Positions 47,363 to 54,706 of a DNA stretch of 64,000 nucleotides are shown here, one piece after another (position 1 is the stretch's first letter; each line of letters begins with the position of its first letter). This stretch comes from CAWUEX02 sp038148375. GTDB taxonomy: Bacteria > Pseudomonadota > Alphaproteobacteria > Rhodospirillales > Rhodospirillaceae. Position numbers and translations under genes: made by a program. Under the pieces are notes generated by a model, which had not been told where the DNA came from, made no database searches, and saw nothing but the letters and a program-made list of their open reading frames with translations. The DNA lies in contig JAYQVH010000015.1 in the NCBI GenBank assembly GCA_038148375.1, positions 1 through 64,000 of the forward strand. The letters are read 5' to 3'.

Positions 47363-47995
47363 CTATAGGTAAACCCAGGGACGCGCAGCCTTATCGTTCT
47401 CCTGGAACGCGCGAATTTCGCCGTCGCGTTTCAGGGTCAGTCCGATCGGGTCCAGGCCTTCGACAAGCATCTCCTTGTCTGCGGGTGCAATGTCGAAGGC
47501 GTGCACATCGCCGCCCGGTCCTGTTACCTGTTGATTTGGCAGATCAACGATAAACACATCTGACTCTGCTCCGCGCGCGGCCGCGTCTGCAAATGCTTTG
47601 ACCGTCTCTTCGGGCAGGATAATAGGGAGGATCCCGTTGCGGACGCAGTTGCCATAGAAGATTGTGCCGAAACTTGGCGCAATGATGCAGCGCATTCCCC
47701 ATTCTTTCAGCGCCCATACGGCATGCTCGCGCGAGGAGCCGCAGCCGAAGTTCTCACCGGATAAAAGTATCTCGGCGTTTCGGAACGGTACCTGGTTGAG
47801 AATGAATTCAGGATTTTCTGTCCGCGCGTCTACGTCGGTGTAGCGCCAGTTGGCAAACATGCCCTCGGACAATCCCTCTTTCGTGACGCCCTTCATTTCC
47901 CGGCTGGGAATAATTGCATCGGTATCTATATTCACGCGTATCAGCGGCGCGGCAATAGACGACAGAGTTGTGAATTGTTCCATCGCAAGTGACAT
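47363..47995 (-). CDS. leuD: 3-isopropylmalate dehydratase small subunit (LeuD type)
   Basis: The swivel subunit of an aconitase-like dehydratase, about 210 residues. It shows NIDTDAIIPSREMKGVTKEGL at the start, the loop ENFGCGSSREHAVWALKEWGMRCIIAPSFGTIFYGNCVRNGILPI and a C-terminal GLDPIGLTLKRDGEI. ATG at 47995 is preferred; GTG at 48001 and ATG at 47983 are alternatives. It begins 10 bp behind leuC. LeuB is absent nearby, so this pair may be a paralog with a different branched 2-hydroxy acid as substrate. Confidence 0.9.
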   Translation of the reverse strand: MSLAMEQFTTLSSIAAPLIRVNIDTDAIIPSREMKGVTKEGLSEGMFANWRYTDVDARTENPEFILNQVPFRNAEILLSGENFGCGSSREHAVWALKEWGMRCIIAPSFGTIFYGNCVRNGILPIILPEETVKAFADAAARGAESDVFIVDLPNQQVTGPGGDVHAFDIAPADKEMLVEGLDPIGLTLKRDGEIRAFQENDKAARPWVYL

Positions 47996-48005
47996 GCCCA
48001 CCCCC

Positions 48006-49409
48006 CTACTTCAGCTTCCGGACATCGGTAATTTTACCCGCGAGCGCAGACGCAGCGACGGATGTTGGACTGGCCAGATGTGTTCGTGTTTTCGGGCCCT
48101 GACGATTTTCGAAGTTGCGATTGGTCGAACTGATAACGCGATCCCTCTCGCCGAAGCTTTCTCCGCCTGCATAGAAGCACATTGAGCAACCGCTTTCCCG
48201 CCACTCAAAACCGGCATCGACCAAAACCTTGTCTATGCCCTCGGCCTCCGCCGCGAGTTTGACCTGGCTCGACCCTGGCACAACGATGGCTCTAATCCCT
48301 TCCGCGACGTGCCGCCCCTTTACGACCTTGGCGACCTCGCGCAGGTCCGCAAGCCGTGAATTGGTACAGGAGCCAATGAACGCCGCATCGATTGGCACAC
48401 CCTCTATTGGCATACCGGGCTTCAAATCCATGTATTCGAGCGCTTTCTCCCACGACGTCCTGGCATTGGCGTCAGGAGCGTAGGACGGATCTGGGACTGT
48501 GCCGTCGATTTGCATGCCATGGCCGGGGCTCGTACCCCATGTCACTTTTGGAACAATCTCAGCGCAATCAATCGTGACGTCCTTATCATAGACGGCATCG
48601 TCGTCCGCTTTGAGCGAACGCCAATGGCCTACGGCGGTGTCCCAAGTCTTTCCGGTCGGGGCGTACGGCCGTCCGTGTACATATTCGAACGTCGTGTCGT
48701 CGGGAGGGATCACGCCGGTAAAGGCGGCAAATTCGACGGCCATGTTGCACAAGGTAAAGCGATTTTCCTGCGGAAGCGCACGGATGGCAGACCCAGTAAA
48801 TTCGACAGCATGGCCCACACCGCCGGCGACTGTGTACGTTCCGATCAAATGCAGGATCATATCTTTGGCCGTCACGCCAAATCCAAGTTCTCCGTCGAAC
48901 ACAACCCGCATCGACTTCGGCTTGTTGACCGCTAGCGTTTTGGTCGCGAGGGCGTGCTCACCTTCGGTCGAGCCGATACCCCAGGCGAGAGCCCCCAAGG
49001 CTCCCAGGGTACACGTATGGCTATCTGGGCAAACTTGGGTCAGGCCGGGCAAAGTGATTCCCTGCTCGGCCGAAACGACGTGTACGATACCTTGGCGGTT
49101 ATCTCCGATATCGAACAACGTAATGCCTGCGGCATGTGCCGCCTCACGCGTCGTCGTTATAAAATTTTTGCCAGACGGCATAATGGTCTCGTCGCCGCGG
49201 CCAGGCAGCGTATCGACGATGTGATCCATCGTGCAAAAGACCTGCTCAGGGTTACGCACGGCGCGGCCCGCCGCTTCCAAGCCCTTAAGGGAAACGGAAC
49301 CCGTGCGCTCGTGTAGGAATACGCGGTCGATATAGAGGAGCGTCGCGCCGTCGCCGAGGTCGGCAACGGTGTGGGCATCCCAGAGTTTTTGAATGAGAGT
49401 GCGGCCCAT
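48006..49409 (-). CDS. leuC: 3-isopropylmalate dehydratase large subunit (LeuC type)
   Basis: The Fe-S subunit of the dehydratase, 467 residues. It has the start LIQKLWDAHTV, VCPDSHTCTLGALGALAWGIGSTEGEHALAT, AFIGSCTNSR, and the cluster region ESGCSMCFYAGGESFGERDRVISSTNRNFENRQG: the three ligand cysteines are present (one in IGSC, two in GCSMC). The segment after GCSMC (FYAGGESFGERD) departs from the LeuC form I know, LGMNGDRL, which hints at a paralog. The start at 49409 follows AGGACC; the longer in-frame start is rejected. Confidence 0.88.
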   Translation of the reverse strand: MGRTLIQKLWDAHTVADLGDGATLLYIDRVFLHERTGSVSLKGLEAAGRAVRNPEQVFCTMDHIVDTLPGRGDETIMPSGKNFITTTREAAHAAGITLFDIGDNRQGIVHVVSAEQGITLPGLTQVCPDSHTCTLGALGALAWGIGSTEGEHALATKTLAVNKPKSMRVVFDGELGFGVTAKDMILHLIGTYTVAGGVGHAVEFTGSAIRALPQENRFTLCNMAVEFAAFTGVIPPDDTTFEYVHGRPYAPTGKTWDTAVGHWRSLKADDDAVYDKDVTIDCAEIVPKVTWGTSPGHGMQIDGTVPDPSYAPDANARTSWEKALEYMDLKPGMPIEGVPIDAAFIGSCTNSRLADLREVAKVVKGRHVAEGIRAIVVPGSSQVKLAAEAEGIDKVLVDAGFEWRESGCSMCFYAGGESFGERDRVISSTNRNFENRQGPKTRTHLASPTSVAASALAGKITDVRKLK

Positions 49410-49456
49410 ACACCAAGGTCCTGATCTGCGTGAACGTGCTGACGGGGTATAGCGCG

Positions 49457-50041
49457 CTAGCGCGGTTTCAGCCACCCCTCCGGTACCATCCGGGATAGGG
49501 TTTTGTCCCGATCCGCAAAGTGATGTTTAAGCGCAGCTGCGGCGTGGATAACCGCGATCACCACAAGGCCCACCGCGATGACCAAGTGGATGTCCGCCAT
49601 CACGAACGACAGAGGTCGAATATCCCAAAACAGATGCGGCATCGGAACACCGAACGGAGCGACCTCGATTTTGAGCGCGTTAAATCCGATCCATCCTGTC
49701 AACGGCAATACGATCATCGCGCCATAAAGGTATAGATGGGCCGCATTAGCGGACAAGCGTTCCCACCAAGCCATGTCTGCCGGAAGGTCGGGATGCGGCT
49801 GCGCCAGGCGCCACAATATCCGGACGAACACTAGCGCCAGAACCGCCATACCTGCGGGCATATGCCAATAAGTATAGAACGTAGCCCACGTATCCCCTGA
49901 GACGACTTCAAAATAGCGAAGGAACCCGGTGACGACCTGAACAAAAATAATACCTGCGGTGAGCCAGTGCAGCGCCATGGAGACACCACCCCACCGATCG
50001 GAGGAATTCCTGATAGCCATATTTTTCGTCACCGCCGCCAT
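49457..50041 (-). CDS. Cytochrome b561 (CybB family)
   Basis: A 194-residue membrane cytochrome with four helices and His residues placed for two b hemes: ALHWLTAGIIFVQVVTGFLRY, WHMPAGMAVLALVFVRILWRL, HLYLYGAMIVLPLTGWIGF and DIHLVIAVGLVVIAVIHAAAALKHHF. The family oxidises ubiquinol or reduces superoxide or acceptors in the membrane. Start is uncertain between ATG at 50041 and ATG at 50020. It lies 47 bp upstream of leuC on the same strand and is divergent from the cupin gene. Confidence 0.92.
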   Translation of the reverse strand: MAAVTKNMAIRNSSDRWGGVSMALHWLTAGIIFVQVVTGFLRYFEVVSGDTWATFYTYWHMPAGMAVLALVFVRILWRLAQPHPDLPADMAWWERLSANAAHLYLYGAMIVLPLTGWIGFNALKIEVAPFGVPMPHLFWDIRPLSFVMADIHLVIAVGLVVIAVIHAAAALKHHFADRDKTLSRMVPEGWLKPR

Positions 50042-50126
50042 GTTTCGGTTTCAGCCGATGCTGCCGCATTTCGTGATAGATTGACACATCGACACGGGCA
50101 GCCCGCCAGGTAAAAGGAGAAAAGCT

Positions 50127-50642
50127 GTGGCCAAAGACGAAAGCATGAATCCGGCGCCACTGGATCACGCAAAGGTGCCGACGCGCCCTGCCAAGGCCCC
50201 CTACCCGCCGCCCTATAACGACTGCTTTGACCCGGCCATGGCCTGGAAACCGGTTGGTGCCTTGCTCGGCCTAAAGAATTTCGGCGTCAATATCGTCACG
50301 CTCCCGCCGGGTGCGCGCTCGTCGGAACGCCACTGGCACGCCGCCCAAGACGAGTACGTTTATGTTATCGAAGGAGAAGTCACAGTACGCAGTGAAGCAG
50401 GCGAGACCCAAGCAGGTCCCGGAATGAGCATAGGATTTCGAGCCGGCGTGGCGGACGGCCATGTACTGATTAACCAGTCAGACCGACCTGTGACGTATCT
50501 ATGCGTAGGTGACAGATCGACTCCAGAACACGTCATATACCCCGATGCGGACATGCAATTGATCGCCGATGAACAAGGTGTGCGCTTTGTCCGTAACGAC
50601 GGCACGCCATACCCCGAAGAGCATCAGCCCAAGTTTCGGTAA
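50127..50642 (+). CDS. Cupin domain-containing protein
   Basis: A 171-residue cytosolic protein with a single cupin barrel: motif 1 is ERHWHAAQDEYVYVIEGEVTV (two metal-binding His, one Glu), motif 2 is around GFRAGVADGHVLINQSD with a later His. The family covers small dioxygenases, isomerases and binding proteins. GTG at 50127 follows AAGGAG at 8 bases. It converges with the ABC operon (6-bp gap) and diverges from cytochrome b561. Function unknown. Confidence 0.9.
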   Translation: MAKDESMNPAPLDHAKVPTRPAKAPYPPPYNDCFDPAMAWKPVGALLGLKNFGVNIVTLPPGARSSERHWHAAQDEYVYVIEGEVTVRSEAGETQAGPGMSIGFRAGVADGHVLINQSDRPVTYLCVGDRSTPEHVIYPDADMQLIADEQGVRFVRNDGTPYPEEHQPKFR

Positions 50643-50648
50643 CTCGGA

Positions 50649-51854
50649 TCATTCGTGACGCAATGCGTCAATCGGATCGAGGCGGGCAGCCCGACGGGCA
50701 GGCATGTAGCCAAAGACGACCCCGACCATCGCAGAGAACACGAACGCCAGCACCATCATATCCGGTTGCACGATGAAAGGGACGTTGAGGAGCGGCGCAA
50801 GCGCCAAAGCGCCGGTGAGTCCGATCAGAATTCCGACTAACCCGCCGAAACCGGCAAGCATCGCCGCCTCCACAAGAAACTGAAGCAGCACTTCCTTTTC
50901 GCGCGCCCCAATGGCCATCCGGATGCCGATTTCGCGTGTTCTTTCTGTTACGGACACGAGCATGATGTTCATAATCCCGATACCTCCGACCAAAAGACTG
51001 ATCGCGGCGATAGCGGACAGGAATCCTGTCATGACTGCAGTTGAACTTTGAAAGGCCGTCGACATTTCCTGTACGCCTCGCAAGGAGAACAGGTCCTCCG
51101 CTCCCGGTTGAGCGGGACGGCGCTCCCGCATAATAACTTCGACTTCTTGCTGCGCAGCTTCGACCAGCGTGTCGTCGAGCGCGGCGACGTAAATTTGGTC
51201 CACATTCGTATTACCGGCGATCCGCCGCTGAAAGTATTTGATAGGCAAGGCGACAACGTCATCCTGATCACCGGAAAACATGACCTGCCCCTTCGGCTCG
51301 AGCAGACCGATAACCTCACATGTAGCGGTGCCGACCCGCAGGATTGTCCCCATGAATGGGGCTCCCTTATAGAGTTCGGCTTTTATCGTTTCACCGATAA
51401 TGCAAACGGACTTTCCCGCCTGTTCCTCCGCTGGAGAAAACAGGCGGCCGGCGGCGAGCCCCCAGTTACGTACGGTGACAAATTCCCTGTCCGTGCCAAC
51501 GACCTGAGAGCGCCGGTTCTCATTGCCGTAAACAACGACCTGACGCTGGATAGACATCGGTGCAACACTTGAGAGCATGCTAGCCTCTCGGCGCAGAGCG
51601 ATGACATCCTCCATCTCGAACGGAGGTGCGGATTGCGCCGCGCCCCCCATGCGCCGTTGGCCGGGAAATACCGTCAACATTGTACTGCCGAGCTTCGAGA
51701 TTTCCGTTTGCACCTGGGCCTTGGTGCCTGCCCCAAGTGTTACGACGATGATCACGGCCGCAACACCGATGACAATTCCGAGAGTCGTGAGGATGGAACG
51801 CAACACGTTCCGTCGAATCTCACGCATCGACAAGAGTAATATGTTGCCAATCAT
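50649..51854 (-). CDS. ABC transporter permease, MacB/FtsX type
   Basis: A 401-residue membrane protein with one N-terminal helix (about 20-42, ILTTLGIVIGVAAVIIVVTLG), a large periplasmic MacB core domain (45-270) and three C-terminal helices with GGIGIMNIMLVSVTERTREIGIRMAIGA, the family signature. With the two upstream genes it forms a MacAB-like export system in which the ATPase and permease are separate chains, as in many bacteria. Last gene of the operon; convergent with the cupin gene. Confidence 0.93.
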   Translation of the reverse strand: MIGNILLLSMREIRRNVLRSILTTLGIVIGVAAVIIVVTLGAGTKAQVQTEISKLGSTMLTVFPGQRRMGGAAQSAPPFEMEDVIALRREASMLSSVAPMSIQRQVVVYGNENRRSQVVGTDREFVTVRNWGLAAGRLFSPAEEQAGKSVCIIGETIKAELYKGAPFMGTILRVGTATCEVIGLLEPKGQVMFSGDQDDVVALPIKYFQRRIAGNTNVDQIYVAALDDTLVEAAQQEVEVIMRERRPAQPGAEDLFSLRGVQEMSTAFQSSTAVMTGFLSAIAAISLLVGGIGIMNIMLVSVTERTREIGIRMAIGAREKEVLLQFLVEAAMLAGFGGLVGILIGLTGALALAPLLNVPFIVQPDMMVLAFVFSAMVGVVFGYMPARRAARLDPIDALRHE

Positions 51855-51863
51855 CTCACGCTC

Positions 51864-52592
51864 CTAGGCCGCTTCGGCCCGCCACTCATGCACGATGTGT
51901 CCATCGCGGAATTCGAGCCGGCGGCGCGCAAACGCCGCCATATCCTCTTCATGGGTGACAAGAACGATGGTCAGCCCATTCTCCTGATTGAGGCGCGCCA
52001 GAAGTTCCATGATTTCCTGACTGCGTGCTGTATCCAAATTTCCGGTCGGCTCATCCGCCAAAAGCAACGAAGGTTTTGTGACCATCGCCCTGGCGATCGC
52101 GACGCGCTGCTGTTGCCCGCCAGACAATTCAGACGCCGTATGATGTTCGCGGTTTTCAAGGCCTACGACGCGAAGCGCTTCCATTGCCATGGCGCGACGC
52201 TCGGCCTTGCCGATCCGCCGATAGATTAATGGAAGCTCCAGATTTTCCAGGGCAGTCGTGCGGGACAACAAGTTAAACCCCTGAAACACGAATCCAAGAT
52301 AGTGCCGGCGCAACAGTGCCCGCTGATCGCGGCTCAGGGATTTGACATCTACGCCTTTGAACAAGTACCGGCCCAAGGTAGGCGTATCCAGGCATCCGAG
52401 TATATTCATGGTTGTCGATTTACCGGACCCGCTGCTGCCCATAACGGCAACGAATTCACCGGCATGAATTTCAAAACTAACGCCGTCCAGCGCAGGAACG
52501 GCCGTCTCCCCTTCGCCATATATTTTTGAAACGTTATCGAATGCCACGACCGGACCCTCAAACGGCCGCGCAGAGAGGGCATCGGTCGGCAT
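51864..52592 (-). CDS. ABC transporter ATP-binding protein, MacB/LolD type
   Basis: A 242-residue ATPase with Walker A GSSGSGKST, the Q-loop region YLGFVFQGFNLLSRTTALEN, the signature LSGGQQQRVAIARA, Walker B LLLADEPTGNLD and the switch His in TIVLVTHEEDMAAFA. ATG at 52592 overlaps the adaptor stop by one base (TGATG), showing coupling; the longer in-frame start is rejected. It powers the MacB-type permease 9 bp downstream. Confidence 0.95.
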   Translation of the reverse strand: MPTDALSARPFEGPVVAFDNVSKIYGEGETAVPALDGVSFEIHAGEFVAVMGSSGSGKSTTMNILGCLDTPTLGRYLFKGVDVKSLSRDQRALLRRHYLGFVFQGFNLLSRTTALENLELPLIYRRIGKAERRAMAMEALRVVGLENREHHTASELSGGQQQRVAIARAMVTKPSLLLADEPTGNLDTARSQEIMELLARLNQENGLTIVLVTHEEDMAAFARRRLEFRDGHIVHEWRAEAA

Positions 52593-53908
52593 CAGCTGGC
52601 AACCTGCATGCCGACAATGACCAGTAGTGTGTCGCTCACACCTTCCCCAATCACTTCGGCCCGTTCGCCATCGAGCAAACCCACTTGCACCTCTATAGGC
52701 CGCGGCCGCCCATTCTCCATCACCCACACCCGCCCCGGCGCTCCAGGTTGCAAAGGCGTCAGGCGTTCGCTGCGATTACGGTTAAAGCGCGGCATCATCA
52801 TACCCATTAATCCCGGCGCCCCCCTGCGGCTTGACGCTTCCTCCGGCTCGGCGCCATCCGGCGGCAGAGGCGGTGTGAAGCGGAGCGCCGCGTAGGGCAC
52901 CATCAACGCCCCTTCGCGTGTCGCCGTTGTAATTGTCGCGGTTGCTGTCATTCCGGGGCGCAGAGAGAGATCGCCGTTGTCGACCGACAACAAGGCCTCG
53001 TACGTGACGACGCCGTTCTCATTGTTCGGCGCAAAACGAACCGACGTGATTTCAGCAGGAAAGATCCGTCCCGGATAGGCGTCGACCGAGAATGTCGCCT
53101 GCTGCCCTGTCTTCACCTGACCGATATCGGCTTCATCGATATCGATTACCAGTTTCATCGCCGATAGATCTTCCGCCAACGTGAACAAGACCGGCGTCTG
53201 GAAAGACGCCGCGACTGTTTGGCCGGGCTCGACCTGTCTCGTCAGGACGATACCATCGATCGGAGCCGTAATGTTTGTCTTCGCGAGATTTGTTTCGTCC
53301 GCGGCTAGATTTGCTTCCGCGACGGTGACCTGCGCTTCAGCGCTGGCCAACGCCGCTTTCGCGCGGGCATGAGCCGCATTGGCGTTGTCGAGGGATTGCT
53401 CAGACACGTTCCCTTGCTTGTGCAAACTCTCCGCTCTCTTCAAATTGTTTCGCGCTTCGAGTTCGTTTGCGTGCGCTTCCTCGACCTTGGCTTTGGCTGA
53501 CGCTAATTGCGCACGCGATTGACGGACGCGCGCCGAGAGTTGGTCCTTATCAAGTGTCGCAAGCACGGCTCCGAGCGTGACCTGGTCGTTGAAGTCCACA
53601 TGAACAGATTCGATAAGCCCCGAGATTTCGGCGCCGACATCAACTTGATTGAGGGGCTCGATCGTCCCCGTCGCCGTGACGGTGACAGTAATATCTCCCT
53701 TCGTTATCGGTGCAGTGCGAAAATTAACGTCCTGTGCCCCAGCGCCCGGCCTGAACAGCACGAGGGCGGCAATGAGAAACACAGCACCTCCAGCCAGCGC
53801 CCACTTATGTCGCCTGTAAAATGGTTGAGCCTCTTCATTGAGCCCGAGAGCGGCTGCCATTTCCTGGCTCGGCGTGGCAGGCGCCTGATCTGCTGTTGGT
53901 TGGGTCAT
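52592..53908 (-). CDS. Efflux periplasmic adaptor, MacA-like (HlyD family)
   Basis: A 438-residue adaptor. It has a cytoplasmic tail, one helix (WALAGGAVFLIAALVLFRPG), a lipoyl half (IEPLNQVDVGAEISGLIESVHVDFNDQV), a long alpha-hairpin (about 120-190), the second lipoyl half (KTNITAPIDGIVLTRQVEPGQTV), barrel domains and a C-terminal part with a Met-rich loop (GMMMPRFNRNRS). ATG at 53908 follows AAGG; an earlier in-frame ATG at 53965 has no ribosome site. First gene of a three-gene MacAB-like export operon; the cargo (peptide, siderophore or lipid) is unknown. Confidence 0.92.
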   Translation of the reverse strand: MTQPTADQAPATPSQEMAAALGLNEEAQPFYRRHKWALAGGAVFLIAALVLFRPGAGAQDVNFRTAPITKGDITVTVTATGTIEPLNQVDVGAEISGLIESVHVDFNDQVTLGAVLATLDKDQLSARVRQSRAQLASAKAKVEEAHANELEARNNLKRAESLHKQGNVSEQSLDNANAAHARAKAALASAEAQVTVAEANLAADETNLAKTNITAPIDGIVLTRQVEPGQTVAASFQTPVLFTLAEDLSAMKLVIDIDEADIGQVKTGQQATFSVDAYPGRIFPAEITSVRFAPNNENGVVTYEALLSVDNGDLSLRPGMTATATITTATREGALMVPYAALRFTPPLPPDGAEPEEASSRRGAPGLMGMMMPRFNRNRSERLTPLQPGAPGRVWVMENGRPRPIEVQVGLLDGERAEVIGEGVSDTLLVIVGMQVAS

Positions 53909-54038
53909 TGCTGGCCTTGCATGCGGTGATAGCTGGAGCGTCTCCAGGCTGAAGACACCCCGCATATAGACATCATAGGCGCTAAGCGTATCGTTTTTAT
54001 GTCAACCGTGCAGCCCGTGTGTAAGAGTCTGTAACAGG

Positions 54039-54071
54039 CAAAAAAAGAAAGGCCCGGAAAACCGGGCCTTT
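54039..54071 (-). terminator. Intrinsic terminator after the phasin gene
   Basis: On the minus strand AAAGGCCCGG-TTTT-CCGGGCCTTT (54071 to 54048) is followed by CTTTTTTTG, a perfect 10-bp stem with a 4-nt loop and a T-run. It separates the phasin gene from the downstream export operon. Confidence 0.95.
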
Positions 54072-54105
54072 CGAACTGCCTAATTCAGAGAGGGAGGGGA
54101 GAGAG

Positions 54106-54486
54106 TTAGGCAGCCTTTTTCGTCGTTTTAGCCGCCTTCTTGGCGGCTTCGGTCGCAACGTCAACGGTCGCTTGGACACGCTTTGACAGCGGCGAGGAAA
54201 CGTCCTTGAAGATACCGGTCGAGAGTTCGGTGATCTTCTGGCCTTCGGCCACGGCCTTCTCCCAAGAGTCCTTGGCAATCTTGGTCTGAAGGTCGATTGC
54301 TTCGTTCACAGTCTTGGCGGCAACGATCTTTTTGCCTGCTGAAATTGCGTCTTCGAAGCTGGCGCTCGCGAAGGCTACATATTGCTTTGTCAGCTCTTCA
54401 AAGCCTTTGGCCGCAGCTGTGCTGCTGGCGACAAGAGCGTCGAAGTTGTTCTGATTGAAGGCAACAATGTCATCATAATTTTTCAT
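54106..54486 (-). CDS. Phasin family protein
   Basis: A 126-residue polyhydroxyalkanoate-granule coat protein. It is almost wholly amphipathic helix (YDDIVAFNQNNFDALVASSTAAAKGFEELTKQYVAFASASFEDAI without gaps over about 45 residues) and ends in an Ala/Lys-rich tail (EAAKKAAKTTKKAA) that may contact DNA or lipid. Its own promoter with palindromic operator-like sites lies in front, and a strong terminator behind, so it is a single-gene, tightly controlled, probably highly expressed unit. No PHA synthase gene is in the window. Confidence 0.92.
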   Translation of the reverse strand: MKNYDDIVAFNQNNFDALVASSTAAAKGFEELTKQYVAFASASFEDAISAGKKIVAAKTVNEAIDLQTKIAKDSWEKAVAEGQKITELSTGIFKDVSSPLSKRVQATVDVATEAAKKAAKTTKKAA

Positions 54487-54565
54487 GTCAGTCGTCCTTT
54501 GGTCTGTAGCTACGGCTTGAGCCGTTTGGATACCGTTTTGCGTCTCAAGACGGCATACCGGAAAC

Positions 54566-54676
54566 TTGTGATGCAGCGCACAATATAATTTGCTGCAATG
54601 CGAAGAAGATAAGGAATGAGCGGGGAGAGGTCAAGTATTATTTTGCACCGCAGCAAATTATTATTTTGCGGCGCAA
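54566..54676 (-). promoter_or_regulatory. Phasin promoter bracketed by TTGC/GCAA inverted repeats
   Basis: On the minus strand TTGACC (54634-54629) and TATCTT (54611-54606) with a 17-bp spacer form a sigma-70 promoter. Around it lie four inverted repeats: TTGCG-G-CGCAA at 54666-54676 (perfect), TTTGC-(6)-GCAAA at 54642-54657 just upstream of -35, TTGC-T-GCAA at 54590-54598 just past the start point, and TTGTG-(8)-CACAA at 54566-54583. PhaR repressors that sense PHA granules bind TGC-rich sites at phasin promoters; PhaR is the likely regulator but its gene is not in the window. Confidence 0.7.
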
Positions 54677-54706
54677 TATAAAAATAACTTATTGTTTTTT
54701 ATAGGT

